NCBI GenBank assembly: GCA_030431525.1
Contig: JAUIJC010000012.1
Location: forward strand, 46,374 to 110,373
Length of the DNA stretch: 64,000 nucleotides
Source of the DNA: Bacteroidia bacterium
Lineage (GTDB): Bacteria; Bacteroidota; Bacteroidia; Cytophagales; JAAEPT01
Reading direction: 5' to 3'
A program made the position numbers and the translations under genes. The notes under the pieces are model-generated. The model was given only the letters and a program-made list of their open reading frames with translations, made no database searches and was not told the DNA's origin. Position 1 is the stretch's first letter; each line of letters begins with the position of its first letter. Positions 27,163-38,219 of this stretch are shown one piece after another.

Positions 27163-30100
27163 ATGGAAAGAAGACTTCCGCACTTTAGCCGATGGCTCTG
27201 GACCTTATTTTTATTCCAGTGTACGGCGCTTTTGGGCCTTGCCCAGCCGACCCGCGAAGGGTCGATTGACCTGACGGCCAGTCAAGGTCGGTACATCCTT
27301 ATCAACGATGATGCTTCCAACTCTGGATTGGGCATCGAGGGTGGTTCATTCACCTTTGAGGCATGGGTGTACATGACCGAGAACAACAACAGCAACTTCA
27401 ACCTTTTCCGCTTTAGAAGTGGTAACCGCTACCTCTGTTTGTCCTATCGCGGAGACGACAAGAAGAACACCGATGAGGTGTGGTATGTGGAGACGGAGGG
27501 TTTGCCGGAGAAGGGTGGTAAAGGTGATTCTTGGAACTGGTGGTTCGGCTACAAAAGTGGTTTTACTGCCCCAACGTTCTTGAATCAGTGGCACCATGTG
27601 GCTTTCACCTGCGACAACGGAAGTACCGTGCGTCTCTTTATTGATGGTCAGCCGGCCATTAACTCTACCAACTTGGTGCACAATGGCAGTGAGTTGGCCA
27701 GCCTTTTTCCTTATGATGGCGACGGTAATTGCGCAGTAGGTGCCCAGTCCAAAAACAAGGACATTGAGGGTAAAATGTATGTGGGGGAGGTCCGCTTGTG
27801 GGATGCTCAGTTGTCGTCTTCCGAAATCGCTAAGTATTATGACGAGGAGGTGAACAAGGCGCACCCGCATTGGAATGACTTGATTCGCTATTACCACGGA
27901 ACGGAATCAAGTGGGTCTGGTTCTTCAAGGAAATTCGAGGACCGTTCGCCGAAGAACGAGTACGATGCTACGGTTTCCAATTCTGATGTGGGCGTTTCTT
28001 CGGATTACAGCCCGACGGTAAAACCGCCTTCGTTCAACGACTCTGATTTCAATATTTCCTTCACGGCCAATGATTGCCAGACTTCGGACATCGACGTCAG
28101 CTGGTCGGATTTCGAGGCGAGTTCTTGGGGATATGAAAACGCGAACGGCGTTTATTATAAGGTGACTCGCGATTCTGATGGTGCCACTCTTTATTCCGGA
28201 ACGGGAAACAGCAAGTCCGATACGGATGTGAGCGAGGGCGACAAGCACCGCTATAAGCTTCAGACCTATTGGAAAATCGACGGCAACGAAGTCTATTCCG
28301 ATGATGTGATTTACAGTGATTACGGTACAATCAAAATGCAGTATGATGCGCCAACCAATTTGGGTGCATCCACCGACAACTGCGACAAAACGATTGACCT
28401 TTCTTGGAGTGCTTCAGACGGAACGCCTCCGCTTTGGCGTATCCAGCGTTCCAATAATTCCTCTTTTTCAAGTGGAAACACGTACATGACCAGCAATTTG
28501 GATGGAGGAACGACTTCTTACACGGCCTCTAACCAAACTGTTGAGACTTCCCGTTATTTCCGTGTGCAGGCTTATGGCACGGACGATAACGGTTGTTCTG
28601 TTTCAGGAACATGGTCTTCGGGCGTGGAAGGAAACACTTCGTATCCTGCAAGTGCGCCGACAAACATGACCATTACGCAGGACTTGCCAAACAAGACCTT
28701 GAAGCTGGACTGGACAAACCCAAGTGGCAACAACGCCGACAGCTGGATTATCAAGCGTAAGAAATTTGACGGTACCGATGAGGTGGAGTTTACCACGGCA
28801 TTGGGAACCACCAAGTATGATGACGCTGACTTGGAGCTTTGTCAGACGTTCAGCTACACCATTGGTGCTGTGAACGAATGTGCTTCGGACGGCAACTTTG
28901 CGACCACTGATTTGACGGGGAACATCAGCACCGATCTTTCGGATGCCATCAAAAACATGGAGGCTTCCAAGGGTTATTTTTCTGATGCGGTGCAATTGGA
29001 ATGGGAGATGAACGGAAGCCTTTCCAACATCGACCGTTTCCGCGTTTACCGCTCCCGCGCCGACAAGAATGATTTCTCGCTCTTGAAAGTGTTGGATAAT
29101 GATTTGGTGTTCACGGACGAAACGGCCATTGGCGGAACCTTCTACAACTATAAGGTAGTCGGCGAGGCGGGCTGTGAGGACAACACCATTTACACCAACG
29201 AGGGCATCGACATGGGCTTTATGATTCCGTTTGGAGTGGCCAACGGACATGTGGAGTATGAGGGCGGTAACCCTGTTGAGGATGTAACGGTGAATTTTGA
29301 GAAGCAGTCTTCCAACTCCAGCGGACATAGTTTGGAATTTGACGGAAGCAATGATTATGTGTTGTTAGACGAAGATGTTAGGATAGATAACCGTTCGTTT
29401 ACCATTGAATTTTGGGAGAAAAGAACGAAGAGTTCAAGGGGCTTTGCTGTTGGTTCCAGCGTGAACGCAAGCGAAGCAAATAAGACGCTCTATATCGGTT
29501 ATACGAATGCAAACAACTTCATTTTTGCCTTCCACGCTAATGACCTCAGCGCTTCCACCACCTATGATAGCCAGTGGCACCATTGGGCTTGTGTTTATGA
29601 CCAAGATGCAACTGGTGATAACAGGTTTATTTATAAGGATGGTGAACTGGTAGCCAGCAATCGCTCCGAGTCTGACTTTTTGGGCACCGATCCGCTCACT
29701 CTTGCTTATGTGGAAAGAAATAATCTCTACAAGGGTTTCCTTGATGAGGTTCGTGTGTGGAATGTGGCCCGAACTGAGGAGCAAATCATGCAGAACTATA
29801 ACCGAATCATCAACGGTTCTGAGGAGGGATTGACAGCTTATTACAGATGTGATGAGGGTATTGGAGACCATGTTTACGACGCTTCCAAAACCGATGATGA
29901 GTTCAACAAGAATGATGGGGTTTTTGTGAGAGAGACTTCCTTCTCCACCGAGATTCCTTCAACTGATTTGTTGGGCATCCGAGCGGTAACCAACGAATAC
30001 GGCGATTACACCATCGACTACATTCCTTACAAATCTGGTGGTGAGATTTTCAAAGTAACGCCGTCCATCGGTCAGCACGTTTTTGAGCCGAATTCACGCA

Positions 30101-33100
30101 CCGTGTATGTGGGCGATGGCGCGCAGACGCAAAATGGATTGGACTTTACAGACATTTCTTCTTTCTCTGTTGCTGGTAAAGTGACTTATCAAAACAGCCA
30201 AGTGCCAGTTGAGGGCGTGGCGATTTTGATTGACGGTCAGCAGGCCGTGGGTGTAGATAACCAACCTGTGCGCACGGACGCCAATGGCGATTACACCATC
30301 AGCGTGCCGATTGGCTACCACTACATTTCCACGCAGATGGAAGGCCATACCTTTGATGAGGGCATTTTCCCACCATTGAACGCCTACGGCGATATCGAGT
30401 TGTATGAGTTCACCGAGGACATCACCATCAACTTCTCCGACGACACCAAAATCAAGGTGGCTGGTCGTGTAGTGGGTGGTACTCGTGAGGGCGATAAGGA
30501 AATCGGTCTTGGCCTTTCCTTGAACAACATCGGCGTTTCGGACATCGAGTTCCGTCTTCAGAAAGAAGGCTATGACTTGGATGTGAATGATAACGCCATC
30601 TACGACTTGCTTTCGGTGACGACTGACCCGTACACGGGCGAGTATGAAATCGAGATGATTCCTGAGCAGTGGATTGTGGAAAAGGCAGGAAACGATACTT
30701 ATTTCCTCGATGCCTCTGACATTCCAGTGCTTGATTTGCGAAGCAGTTTGACGGAGAATATCGTGATTGACACCAACGCTTTGGGCGTGTTGGACACCTT
30801 CGCGTATCACCACAAACTGAACTACGTGATTCGCCAAACGCCTCGCATCGAGGTGTTGGATGCCAACGACAATGCCTTCGTGGGTGACACCGTGTTGTAC
30901 TTTAACGACCAAGAAACCGGTGAGGCTGACACCTTATATATCGGGTCGAACAATCCGTTTGCGCACCATGTGTTCACCCAAGGGCAACCTTACGAGGCGC
31001 ATGTTTTCTTGGAGGAGGTTTACTTGAACCCGAACCATCCGGACGGCGCCGTGGTGGACCAAGTGCCTGTGAATGGCGCGACCATCACCATCAACAACAA
31101 CTTGATGGTGAATCCATCGGCGGTAACCGGAACGACGGACGAGAACGGTGAATATGTGCACAGCTTTATGGGCGGTGTGCCGAGTTTGTCCGTGGATGGT
31201 GAAAACACCTACACAAGTACGTTTGAAGTGGATGCCAATACGGGAAGCATTTCCGTGAAATGGAATGACAACGAGCCGTTCCGTGGCCACATTTTGGGAG
31301 CGCTTCCAATCGAGGGGACAGATTTCATCACTTCCGGTCCTGAGATTCCAGAGATTGTTTTGCGTGACCCTCCGGGCACGAACAGCTATGCCTACATGGA
31401 GCAGGGCTCGTCCTACACCACCACAAAAGGCTGGAACTTCGAGGTGGGATCCACCAGTAGTTTCGATATCCAAACCGTTAGTGGTTTGAAAATGGGCTTT
31501 GGCGGTGGATTGGCCGGACCGTTCACCGAGACTGAGTACATTCAGGATGCGAAATACGGCATCGAGCTGACCAAGGAGTACAACACTTCTGGTGAGTATT
31601 CGGAGACCTATACCTTCACCGAGCGCATCGAGACGAGTTCCGATGCCGAGGACGTAGGTTCTGACGCAGACCTTTACATCGGTAAGGGCACGAACTTCTT
31701 CATGAACCAGTCGAAGAACCTCCGCGTGTTGGACCGTGATTTCTGTATCGCCAACGGCTTGGATTTCTATGACACGGGCAACGAAAAAGTGCTCGGTATT
31801 TTGGAGGGTTACGTGATGAATGATGAGACTTCAACCTTCTTCATCTACTCCCAAAAGCATATCCTCTACGAGTTGATTCCAGACATGATCAACATTCGGG
31901 ATAACCTGTTCACCCGTCCGGAATACACCAGCAACTTCCCTGCAAACAGTTCTTATTTCGGATTGAACAACGATAATGAGAATGTGTATAAGGCCAAGGA
32001 CTTGTCCTCATCAACGGACACCACTGAGCTTTCCTACACCTTTACACCTTCGTTCGCAGGTCAGATTGACTCTGTGCGTGTGCTCAACCAGCAAATCACG
32101 ATTTGGTTGGACATGATTGCCTTGAACGAGGAGGAGAAAGCCAATGCCGAAGTGGTACAAAACCTTTCCATTGACGGCTCGACAGGTGCATACACCAGCG
32201 AAATCAAGGAGGAGCGCACTTCCGCCTTTGATTATCGTCGTACCGGTAAAATCGAGTTTTATTCTGAGTCGCAGGCCGGTTTCATCACGGGCGGTAACGG
32301 CTTCAAGATGAACTACAACTTCGATGTGGATTTGGCGCTGAAGACCAACGACGGTCAATCGGCGACCAATAGCATCACCTTCGGCTATGTCATTGACGAG
32401 CGTGATGAGGGCGATTATTACAGCATCGACGTCAAGAAAAACAACGGGGTGAAATACTCCTCTCGTGAGGATTTCATGGACTTCCTACCTGACAAAAGCG
32501 GTTGGGTGAATGACCAAGTAAAAGGCTATTCCATTGCAGGTGGAGTGGGTGCCGCTCGTACGGCCTTGTACGTGGGGTCATTCTACAAGTTTGTTGGAAA
32601 GGCAACTACCAAAGTGGCCGCTAACCGTAGCGCATACATTGGCGCCGCATTCTTCACCGCCGACTTGGGATTGCATATCTACGACATGGTGAATCTGGCG
32701 ATTTTCCGTGATGATGTCCACAAGGATTCTGAAGGCAACAACACCTATCGCATTTCTGGATTCAACATTTCCAGCCCGATTTTCACGGTGCGTGGCGGTC
32801 AGTCCCGTTGTCCGTATGAGGGCGGTGAAATCTCCATGTTCTATATGGAGGACGAGGCGCCTGTTGATTTGCACGTAGCGACTCTTCGCCGTGAGGTGCC
32901 TGTGTTGGATGTGAGTCCTGCCATAGTTTCCAATGTTCCGGAAGATGAATCTGCGGTCTTCACCTTGAAGCTTCAGAACGAAAGTGAGTCGAATACGGAC
33001 GTTTGGTACAGCCTCGGCATTTTGGAGGAGACCAACCCGAACGGCGCTATTCTGTTGGTGGATGGACTTTCAGCCGATCGCGCCTTCTTGGTGCCGGCTT

Positions 33101-36100
33101 GGGAAACCGTTACCAAGACCTTGACCTTGTCAAAAGGCTTGGACGATGTGATGGAATACGACAGCATCGGGGTGATTCTCCGTTCGATGTGTCAGTACGA
33201 TCCTGCCAATATTCAGGCGGACATCGCCGACACCGTGTACGTTTCAGCGCACTTCCTGCCGGAGTGTACCGATGTGGAAATCGGCAACATGAACGAGAAT
33301 TGGATTGTCAATTACAGCTCGGACGATCAGGTGTCCATCAAGTTGGAGGGGTATGATTTGAACCAGTCCACCTTGGAGCGCGTCGACTTCCAGTACAAGA
33401 GCTTGAGCGGTAACCCGATTGCCGTGAAGGCCTACTTCCCAGATACCACTTCCGACGCCTATCAGGATTACACAGGCGCCAAGGAAATTTTGGACGGTAG
33501 TTCCGAAAGCTTCATTTGGGACATTTCTGCCTTGACCGATCGCGCTTACATGATTCGCGCTCGTGCGACTTGTGCCGATGGTTCCGTTACAGAATCCGAC
33601 TATTTGACTGGATTGATTGACCGCCAGACGCCGGTGGTATTTGGTACGCCAAACCCGACTGATGGCATCTTGTCGGCAGGGGAGGACATCTCCATCCGCT
33701 TCAACGAAGAGTTGGAAGCTGGTTTGGTGAAAGACCATAACATCTCCGTGCGTGGTGTGTTGAACGGCGCCGATGTTTCCCATGGAACCAGCGTACAATT
33801 CGACGGCATTGTGGCCAGCACAGAAGTGCCTTCCGTTTCCTTGAACAACAAATCGTTCACCGTGGAATACTGGTTGCGCCGTGATGCAGGAACAGCAGGA
33901 ACGGCCTTCGCCAAAGGTTCCGGTGAGGGACAGGTGCAGATGGATTTTGACGCTTCGGGCAACTTGAACCTTGCCTTCGGCACGAACACATATAGCATCG
34001 ACGCTTCCACGATTTACAACACGACTTATCCGGAAAATGCGTGGCACCACTACGCCGTTTCCTACGACAAGGACGCCAAGTACCTCGCCGTTTATGGCGA
34101 TGACCAAATCCTGTTGACGCAGAGCGATGTGGAATTCCTTTCCACGGAAGTAGAGAGCTTGTACCTCGGAACGAACGTGGCGAAGACTTCACCGTTGAAG
34201 GCGAAAATCCACGAACTGCGCATTTGGGAAGAGGCCCGTTCCTTCGGGCAGGTCGTTTCCAATATGTCCGTGACGCTTTCTGGTCGTGAGCTTGACCTCT
34301 ACGGCTACTGGCCAATGGATGAGGGAACAGGCACTTTGGCCGAGGACAAAACGGCTTCTCGCCATATGAATGTGAACGGCACGTGGGCGCTTTCGCCAAG
34401 TGGTTATGCCATGAACTTTGACGGCGCTTACCAGTACCTCGAATTGGACGGCCAGAACATTGTCATCGACGATGAGACTGATTTTGCTATCGAATTTTGG
34501 TTCAAGGGCGCACAGGCTTCTTCCGACCAAACCCTCTTCTCCAGCGGATGGGGTGACGGCATCGAAGGCAGTGGCAACCCAGCCTACGGCATGGCGATTA
34601 CCGCCAATGCTTCTGGCCAAATCAAGGTCTTGAACAATGGCTTTGCTTGGACGGCGGTTTCCAAAAATGTGATGGACGATCAGTGGCACCACTTCGCCTT
34701 GAGCGTAGATCGTCGTGCAAATGCCAAGGTTTATATCGACGGTGGATTGCAAGCCCAATCGGCTTCCGCAAACTTCTCTGGATTGGCCGGAGCGAAAATG
34801 TGGGTCGGTGCACGAGGCAAGGCCACTTCGCCAAGCACGCAGGATGTGGACCAGTTGTTCGATGGACAAATGGATGAAATCCGTGTGTGGAACTCCGCGC
34901 GCAAAGCGGAATTGGTGAGCCTTTACAAGAACACCAAGTTGGACGGCAACGAGATTGGTTTGGTTGCTTACTATCCGTTCGAGACCTACGACGAAGTGAT
35001 GGGTACGATTGTGCTCAACTCGACTTTGGACGACCAGTTGAACTCCAACCTTTGGGTGAACGGATTGACCGCTTCTGCCAACTATTCCGTGAGCTACGGT
35101 AGCGGTCCGGCGGTGAAGGACGTTCGTCCGATGCAGGATATTCCATTCGACTTCGTGGTCAACGGCGACGAAATCGTGATAACGCCAACCATCGACGCTT
35201 CGCGCATCGAAGGGCAGGTGTTGGAAATCTCCGTATTGGATATTCAAGATTTGAACGGCAACCGCATGTTGTCGCCAAAAACGTGGACGGCCTTGATGGA
35301 GCAGAACGTTGTCGTGTGGCAGGAGTCTGACATCAGCGTGAACATTGCGCCGAACACGGGCGGAAGCTTCACGGCGGTATTGGCCAACCTGAGCGGTGTG
35401 GCTTATGACTATAGCTTGGACAACATTCCGGCTTGGTTGAGCACGGATGCCGAAACGGGCGTGATTCCAGCGAACAGCACCAAGGAGATTGTCTTCGAAA
35501 TCAACGAGGGCTTGAACACTGGAAGCTACTCGCAGGGCATCAACCTCTCGACCATCCTTGGTTTCGACGAGAAACTGAACGTGAATGTTCGCGTGGCGCC
35601 AGAAGCGCCGAACTGGTCGGTGGATGCGAAGGGCTATCAGTACACGATGAGCATCATTGGTCAGCTCTTTATCAAGGACGTGGCTTCCACGGATACTTAT
35701 GATATGGTGGCTGTCTTTGTGGGCGATGAATGCCGAGGCGTGGCCAACGTGGAATACAAGTCGCAGTTGGACGCTTACCAAGTGTATTTGAACGTCTATT
35801 CCAATGAGGCCTTGAATCCGGAAAACTTGGACTTCAGGGTTTGGGATGCCAGCACGGGCAATATCCACGGCAACGTGACGCCTGATTTGGACTTTATTCC
35901 GAACGGCATTGTGGGAACCATCCTCGCGCCACAGGAAATCCGCGCCGACGAAAACATCAGCACCACAATTGAACTTGGCGCTGGTTGGAACTGGATTTCC
36001 CTCAACCTCGAAAGCGATGCTTTGAACAGTGTGGATTCACTTTTCCACGGCATCGGGGAGCAGGATGATTTGGTGAAAGGCCAAGACGGTTTCGACATCT

Positions 36101-37104
36101 ATGATGAAACAACGGGCTGGTTCGGTTCCTTGACCATGAACGGCGGGTTGGAAATCGGGGAGATGTATAAAGTGTTTGTGGCCCAACCAACCGAGTTGGA
36201 AGTGGTTGGCGTACCGGCCAAAACGGCGAACTATCCGATTGCCGTTGATTCAGGTTGGAACTGGGTCGGCATGGTGCCACAGGTGTCCATGACTTTGGAC
36301 GAGGCCTTGGCTTCCTTGCAACCGACCGAAGGCGATTTGATCAAAGGCCAGAATTCCTTCGCCATGTACAGCAGTACGTTGGGCTGGATCGGTTCATTGA
36401 ACAGCTTGGAGCCGACCGAAGGCTACATGTTGCAGTCGGCCACTGGCGGAATGTTGACTTATCCACAAAACAGCGTGTTGGCCACGGCCCGTATCGCTGA
36501 GGAAAGCGTGGAGCTACCTGCCGAGTGGGTAACGGAAATGAACCGCTACGAGGGCAACATGACTCTGTTAGCCAACATCGCCAACGGCGAAAGCTTGGAC
36601 GGTTCGGAAATCCTTGTCGCCTTTGTGGACGGCGAGTGCCGAGGCTACGCAAGCCCAATGAAGCTTGACGGCAACGTGGTTTACTTCCTGACGGTGAATG
36701 GCGAGTCCAGCACCGAAAAGGTGAGCTTCAAGTTGTATCACGAAGGCCTCTTGCGCGAGGTGGATATCACTAACATCGTGGCTTATGCCGGCGACAAGGT
36801 GCTTGGTTCCCTCAACAGTCCATTCGCCCTGCGCGTGGCTGAGGACGCGGTAATCGACGAAGCAGTCGTGATGCCGAATCCGTTCAACGAGTCGTTGACC
36901 ATCGTGCTTCCAAACGTGGAAGATGCCGACATCGAGGTGCAGTTGATCAGCACCACGGGCATCACCCTGTACAGTGCTTCCCACACTTCCGGTTCGGAGG
37001 TTGTTCTTGACGCTTCCATCGTCGAGGATCTCGCTTCCGGAGCTTACATCGTGAGGATGGTGGGAGCGAGCTTTGCGGAGGAGCGGTTGGTAATTAAGAA
37101 GTAA
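27163..37104 (+). CDS. Giant (3313 aa) secreted LamG/fibronectin-like protein with T9SS sorting tail
   Basis: Signal peptide at residues 1-27. Four LamG-like (concanavalin-fold) domains are marked by a WHH strand and a closing EVRxW motif: WHH at about 142, 804, 2293 and 2506. Between the first two lie fibronectin-III-like repeats (about 395-690), after the second come carboxypeptidase-regulatory-like Ig folds (about 950-1380). The middle third (about 1400-1950) is unfamiliar, with a GGQSRCPYEGGE motif near 1880. A bacterial Ig-like domain (TPNPTDGILSAGEDISIRFNEEL, about 2160) precedes LamG 3. Near the end are two ECRG modules (about 2856 and 3158) framing two GWNW modules (about 2940 and 3030). 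The last 75 residues (MPNPFNESLTI ... GAYIVRMVG) are a type A T9SS signal. Probably a surface adhesin or matrix protein. No catalytic motif seen. Confidence 0.88.
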   Translation: MERRLPHFSRWLWTLFLFQCTALLGLAQPTREGSIDLTASQGRYILINDDASNSGLGIEGGSFTFEAWVYMTENNNSNFNLFRFRSGNRYLCLSYRGDDKKNTDEVWYVETEGLPEKGGKGDSWNWWFGYKSGFTAPTFLNQWHHVAFTCDNGSTVRLFIDGQPAINSTNLVHNGSELASLFPYDGDGNCAVGAQSKNKDIEGKMYVGEVRLWDAQLSSSEIAKYYDEEVNKAHPHWNDLIRYYHGTESSGSGSSRKFEDRSPKNEYDATVSNSDVGVSSDYSPTVKPPSFNDSDFNISFTANDCQTSDIDVSWSDFEASSWGYENANGVYYKVTRDSDGATLYSGTGNSKSDTDVSEGDKHRYKLQTYWKIDGNEVYSDDVIYSDYGTIKMQYDAPTNLGASTDNCDKTIDLSWSASDGTPPLWRIQRSNNSSFSSGNTYMTSNLDGGTTSYTASNQTVETSRYFRVQAYGTDDNGCSVSGTWSSGVEGNTSYPASAPTNMTITQDLPNKTLKLDWTNPSGNNADSWIIKRKKFDGTDEVEFTTALGTTKYDDADLELCQTFSYTIGAVNECASDGNFATTDLTGNISTDLSDAIKNMEASKGYFSDAVQLEWEMNGSLSNIDRFRVYRSRADKNDFSLLKVLDNDLVFTDETAIGGTFYNYKVVGEAGCEDNTIYTNEGIDMGFMIPFGVANGHVEYEGGNPVEDVTVNFEKQSSNSSGHSLEFDGSNDYVLLDEDVRIDNRSFTIEFWEKRTKSSRGFAVGSSVNASEANKTLYIGYTNANNFIFAFHANDLSASTTYDSQWHHWACVYDQDATGDNRFIYKDGELVASNRSESDFLGTDPLTLAYVERNNLYKGFLDEVRVWNVARTEEQIMQNYNRIINGSEEGLTAYYRCDEGIGDHVYDASKTDDEFNKNDGVFVRETSFSTEIPSTDLLGIRAVTNEYGDYTIDYIPYKSGGEIFKVTPSIGQHVFEPNSRTVYVGDGAQTQNGLDFTDISSFSVAGKVTYQNSQVPVEGVAILIDGQQAVGVDNQPVRTDANGDYTISVPIGYHYISTQMEGHTFDEGIFPPLNAYGDIELYEFTEDITINFSDDTKIKVAGRVVGGTREGDKEIGLGLSLNNIGVSDIEFRLQKEGYDLDVNDNAIYDLLSVTTDPYTGEYEIEMIPEQWIVEKAGNDTYFLDASDIPVLDLRSSLTENIVIDTNALGVLDTFAYHHKLNYVIRQTPRIEVLDANDNAFVGDTVLYFNDQETGEADTLYIGSNNPFAHHVFTQGQPYEAHVFLEEVYLNPNHPDGAVVDQVPVNGATITINNNLMVNPSAVTGTTDENGEYVHSFMGGVPSLSVDGENTYTSTFEVDANTGSISVKWNDNEPFRGHILGALPIEGTDFITSGPEIPEIVLRDPPGTNSYAYMEQGSSYTTTKGWNFEVGSTSSFDIQTVSGLKMGFGGGLAGPFTETEYIQDAKYGIELTKEYNTSGEYSETYTFTERIETSSDAEDVGSDADLYIGKGTNFFMNQSKNLRVLDRDFCIANGLDFYDTGNEKVLGILEGYVMNDETSTFFIYSQKHILYELIPDMINIRDNLFTRPEYTSNFPANSSYFGLNNDNENVYKAKDLSSSTDTTELSYTFTPSFAGQIDSVRVLNQQITIWLDMIALNEEEKANAEVVQNLSIDGSTGAYTSEIKEERTSAFDYRRTGKIEFYSESQAGFITGGNGFKMNYNFDVDLALKTNDGQSATNSITFGYVIDERDEGDYYSIDVKKNNGVKYSSREDFMDFLPDKSGWVNDQVKGYSIAGGVGAARTALYVGSFYKFVGKATTKVAANRSAYIGAAFFTADLGLHIYDMVNLAIFRDDVHKDSEGNNTYRISGFNISSPIFTVRGGQSRCPYEGGEISMFYMEDEAPVDLHVATLRREVPVLDVSPAIVSNVPEDESAVFTLKLQNESESNTDVWYSLGILEETNPNGAILLVDGLSADRAFLVPAWETVTKTLTLSKGLDDVMEYDSIGVILRSMCQYDPANIQADIADTVYVSAHFLPECTDVEIGNMNENWIVNYSSDDQVSIKLEGYDLNQSTLERVDFQYKSLSGNPIAVKAYFPDTTSDAYQDYTGAKEILDGSSESFIWDISALTDRAYMIRARATCADGSVTESDYLTGLIDRQTPVVFGTPNPTDGILSAGEDISIRFNEELEAGLVKDHNISVRGVLNGADVSHGTSVQFDGIVASTEVPSVSLNNKSFTVEYWLRRDAGTAGTAFAKGSGEGQVQMDFDASGNLNLAFGTNTYSIDASTIYNTTYPENAWHHYAVSYDKDAKYLAVYGDDQILLTQSDVEFLSTEVESLYLGTNVAKTSPLKAKIHELRIWEEARSFGQVVSNMSVTLSGRELDLYGYWPMDEGTGTLAEDKTASRHMNVNGTWALSPSGYAMNFDGAYQYLELDGQNIVIDDETDFAIEFWFKGAQASSDQTLFSSGWGDGIEGSGNPAYGMAITANASGQIKVLNNGFAWTAVSKNVMDDQWHHFALSVDRRANAKVYIDGGLQAQSASANFSGLAGAKMWVGARGKATSPSTQDVDQLFDGQMDEIRVWNSARKAELVSLYKNTKLDGNEIGLVAYYPFETYDEVMGTIVLNSTLDDQLNSNLWVNGLTASANYSVSYGSGPAVKDVRPMQDIPFDFVVNGDEIVITPTIDASRIEGQVLEISVLDIQDLNGNRMLSPKTWTALMEQNVVVWQESDISVNIAPNTGGSFTAVLANLSGVAYDYSLDNIPAWLSTDAETGVIPANSTKEIVFEINEGLNTGSYSQGINLSTILGFDEKLNVNVRVAPEAPNWSVDAKGYQYTMSIIGQLFIKDVASTDTYDMVAVFVGDECRGVANVEYKSQLDAYQVYLNVYSNEALNPENLDFRVWDASTGNIHGNVTPDLDFIPNGIVGTILAPQEIRADENISTTIELGAGWNWISLNLESDALNSVDSLFHGIGEQDDLVKGQDGFDIYDETTGWFGSLTMNGGLEIGEMYKVFVAQPTELEVVGVPAKTANYPIAVDSGWNWVGMVPQVSMTLDEALASLQPTEGDLIKGQNSFAMYSSTLGWIGSLNSLEPTEGYMLQSATGGMLTYPQNSVLATARIAEESVELPAEWVTEMNRYEGNMTLLANIANGESLDGSEILVAFVDGECRGYASPMKLDGNVVYFLTVNGESSTEKVSFKLYHEGLLREVDITNIVAYAGDKVLGSLNSPFALRVAEDAVIDEAVVMPNPFNESLTIVLPNVEDADIEVQLISTTGITLYSASHTSGSEVVLDASIVEDLASGAYIVRMVGASFAEERLVIKK

Positions 37105-37105
37105 A

Positions 37106-37374
37106 AGAGACTTTAGAGGTTAGACATTATACTTTAGCATTTCCGATTAGGGTTTTGCTATCGTCTAATGTCTTTCTTTATGAAGGCCGTTCTAAAACAT
37201 CGGGTATAAAACCGAATACGTCGGGCATAAAACCCTAAAACGTCGGGTATAAAACCCGACGCTATGGACGCGCATGGGTAAAGCACGGTCTGTCCATAGC
37301 GGTAGGTTTCATACCTACCGACCCAGAGTATGTGGAAGCTAACGTCTAACGTCTCTTCTCTAATGTCTACAAAA
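37106..37374. repeat. Composite repeat: heptad arrays enclosing a three-hairpin element
   Basis: Outer arms are heptads GACnTTA at 37107-37135 and their inverse at 37339-37372 (TAACGTC type); a shorter inverse arm lies at 37164-37175. Inside are three hairpins: CGTCGGGTATAAAACCCGACG is split as 37241-37261; GCTATGGAC/GTCCATAGC at 37261-37300; GGTAGGT/ACCTACC at 37301-37319. Two decayed copies of the first hairpin precede it (37198-37236). It fills the gap between the giant gene and its neighbour. Confidence 0.75.
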
Positions 37375-38199
37375 ATGAAATCATCAATATCCCTTCTCAT
37401 TTTCTTCCTCGCCCTCTTTTCCGCCAAGGCGACAGCCCCCGATTGGTCCGTTAATTCCTCGGCCTATTCGCAGGACATGAGCATGGTGGGCGTGGTACTG
37501 CTCGATGGCGTGGAGGTGTACGGAACGGAATTCAAGCTGGCGGTATTCGTCGGTGGGGAATGCCGTGGCGTGGCGGAGCCGGCCTATGTTTCCGCCTTGG
37601 ACAGGTATTTCTTCCTGTTGCAGGTGCGAAGCAATGGCGGTCCTGAGGCCTTGACCTTTAAGCTGTACGATGCCCAGATGGATGCCATTGTGGAGCTGAC
37701 CAATCAGGAAAGCTTCGTGGCCGATGCCATCAAAGGTTCCTATTCCCAGCCTTATGTGTTCACCAATCAAGCCTTGGAAACCGAGTTTTTGGACTTCAGT
37801 TTCGTGGAGGTGAACAGTGCGGTAACCATCGGGGATAGCACCATTTCCGTAGTGGTTGATGAAACGACTGACCTGACTTCCCTCACGGCTGTTTACAACG
37901 TTTCAGAAGGCTCCAAAGTCTATATGAACGGCGTCCTTCAGGAAAGTGGCCAGACGGTGAATGACTACACCGACACCGTTTATTTTGAGGTGGTCGCCAG
38001 CGATGGCAGTAGCCAGCAATGGGCCATTGTCGTCAGCAAGGATAACAAACCACTCAGCATTGCATCCGCCATTGAAACCAAGGAAATCCAACGGGTTTAT
38101 GATGTGTTGGGCAATGAGGTTTCAAGGGAGACTAAAGGGCAGGTGTTGATTGTGGAGTATGTGGATGGGAGTAGGGAGAAGGTTTATGTAGCGGAGTGA
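37375..38199 (+). CDS. Small secreted protein carrying an ECRG module
   Basis: 274 residues from ATG 37375; the longer frame starts in heptad repeat DNA and delays the signal peptide MKSSISLLIFFLALFSAKA. Residues 20-125 form the same module as two segments of the giant protein: (D)WSVNSSAY...MSMVG...LAVFVGGECRGVAEPAY. Next is an Ig-like domain of the DUF5018 kind (SSVV-like VNSAVTIGDSTISVVVDETTDLTSL). The last 45 residues (VYDVLGNEVSRETKGQVL...SREKVYVAE) resemble the second half of a T9SS sorting tail without its PNP strand. Its position and shared module suggest that it works with the giant protein. Confidence 0.75.
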   Translation: MKSSISLLIFFLALFSAKATAPDWSVNSSAYSQDMSMVGVVLLDGVEVYGTEFKLAVFVGGECRGVAEPAYVSALDRYFFLLQVRSNGGPEALTFKLYDAQMDAIVELTNQESFVADAIKGSYSQPYVFTNQALETEFLDFSFVEVNSAVTIGDSTISVVVDETTDLTSLTAVYNVSEGSKVYMNGVLQESGQTVNDYTDTVYFEVVASDGSSQQWAIVVSKDNKPLSIASAIETKEIQRVYDVLGNEVSRETKGQVLIVEYVDGSREKVYVAE

Positions 38200-38219
38200 T
38201 AAATCAGTTTTTTGGATAT

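Noticed and set aside
34189..35868. Long reverse-strand open frame (559 codons) inside the giant gene, and similar ones at 30094-30912 and 33244-34107
   Set aside because: They are antisense shadows of a gene with strong codon bias; no domain, no signal peptide, no start context, while the forward frame has clear LamG and T9SS domains.
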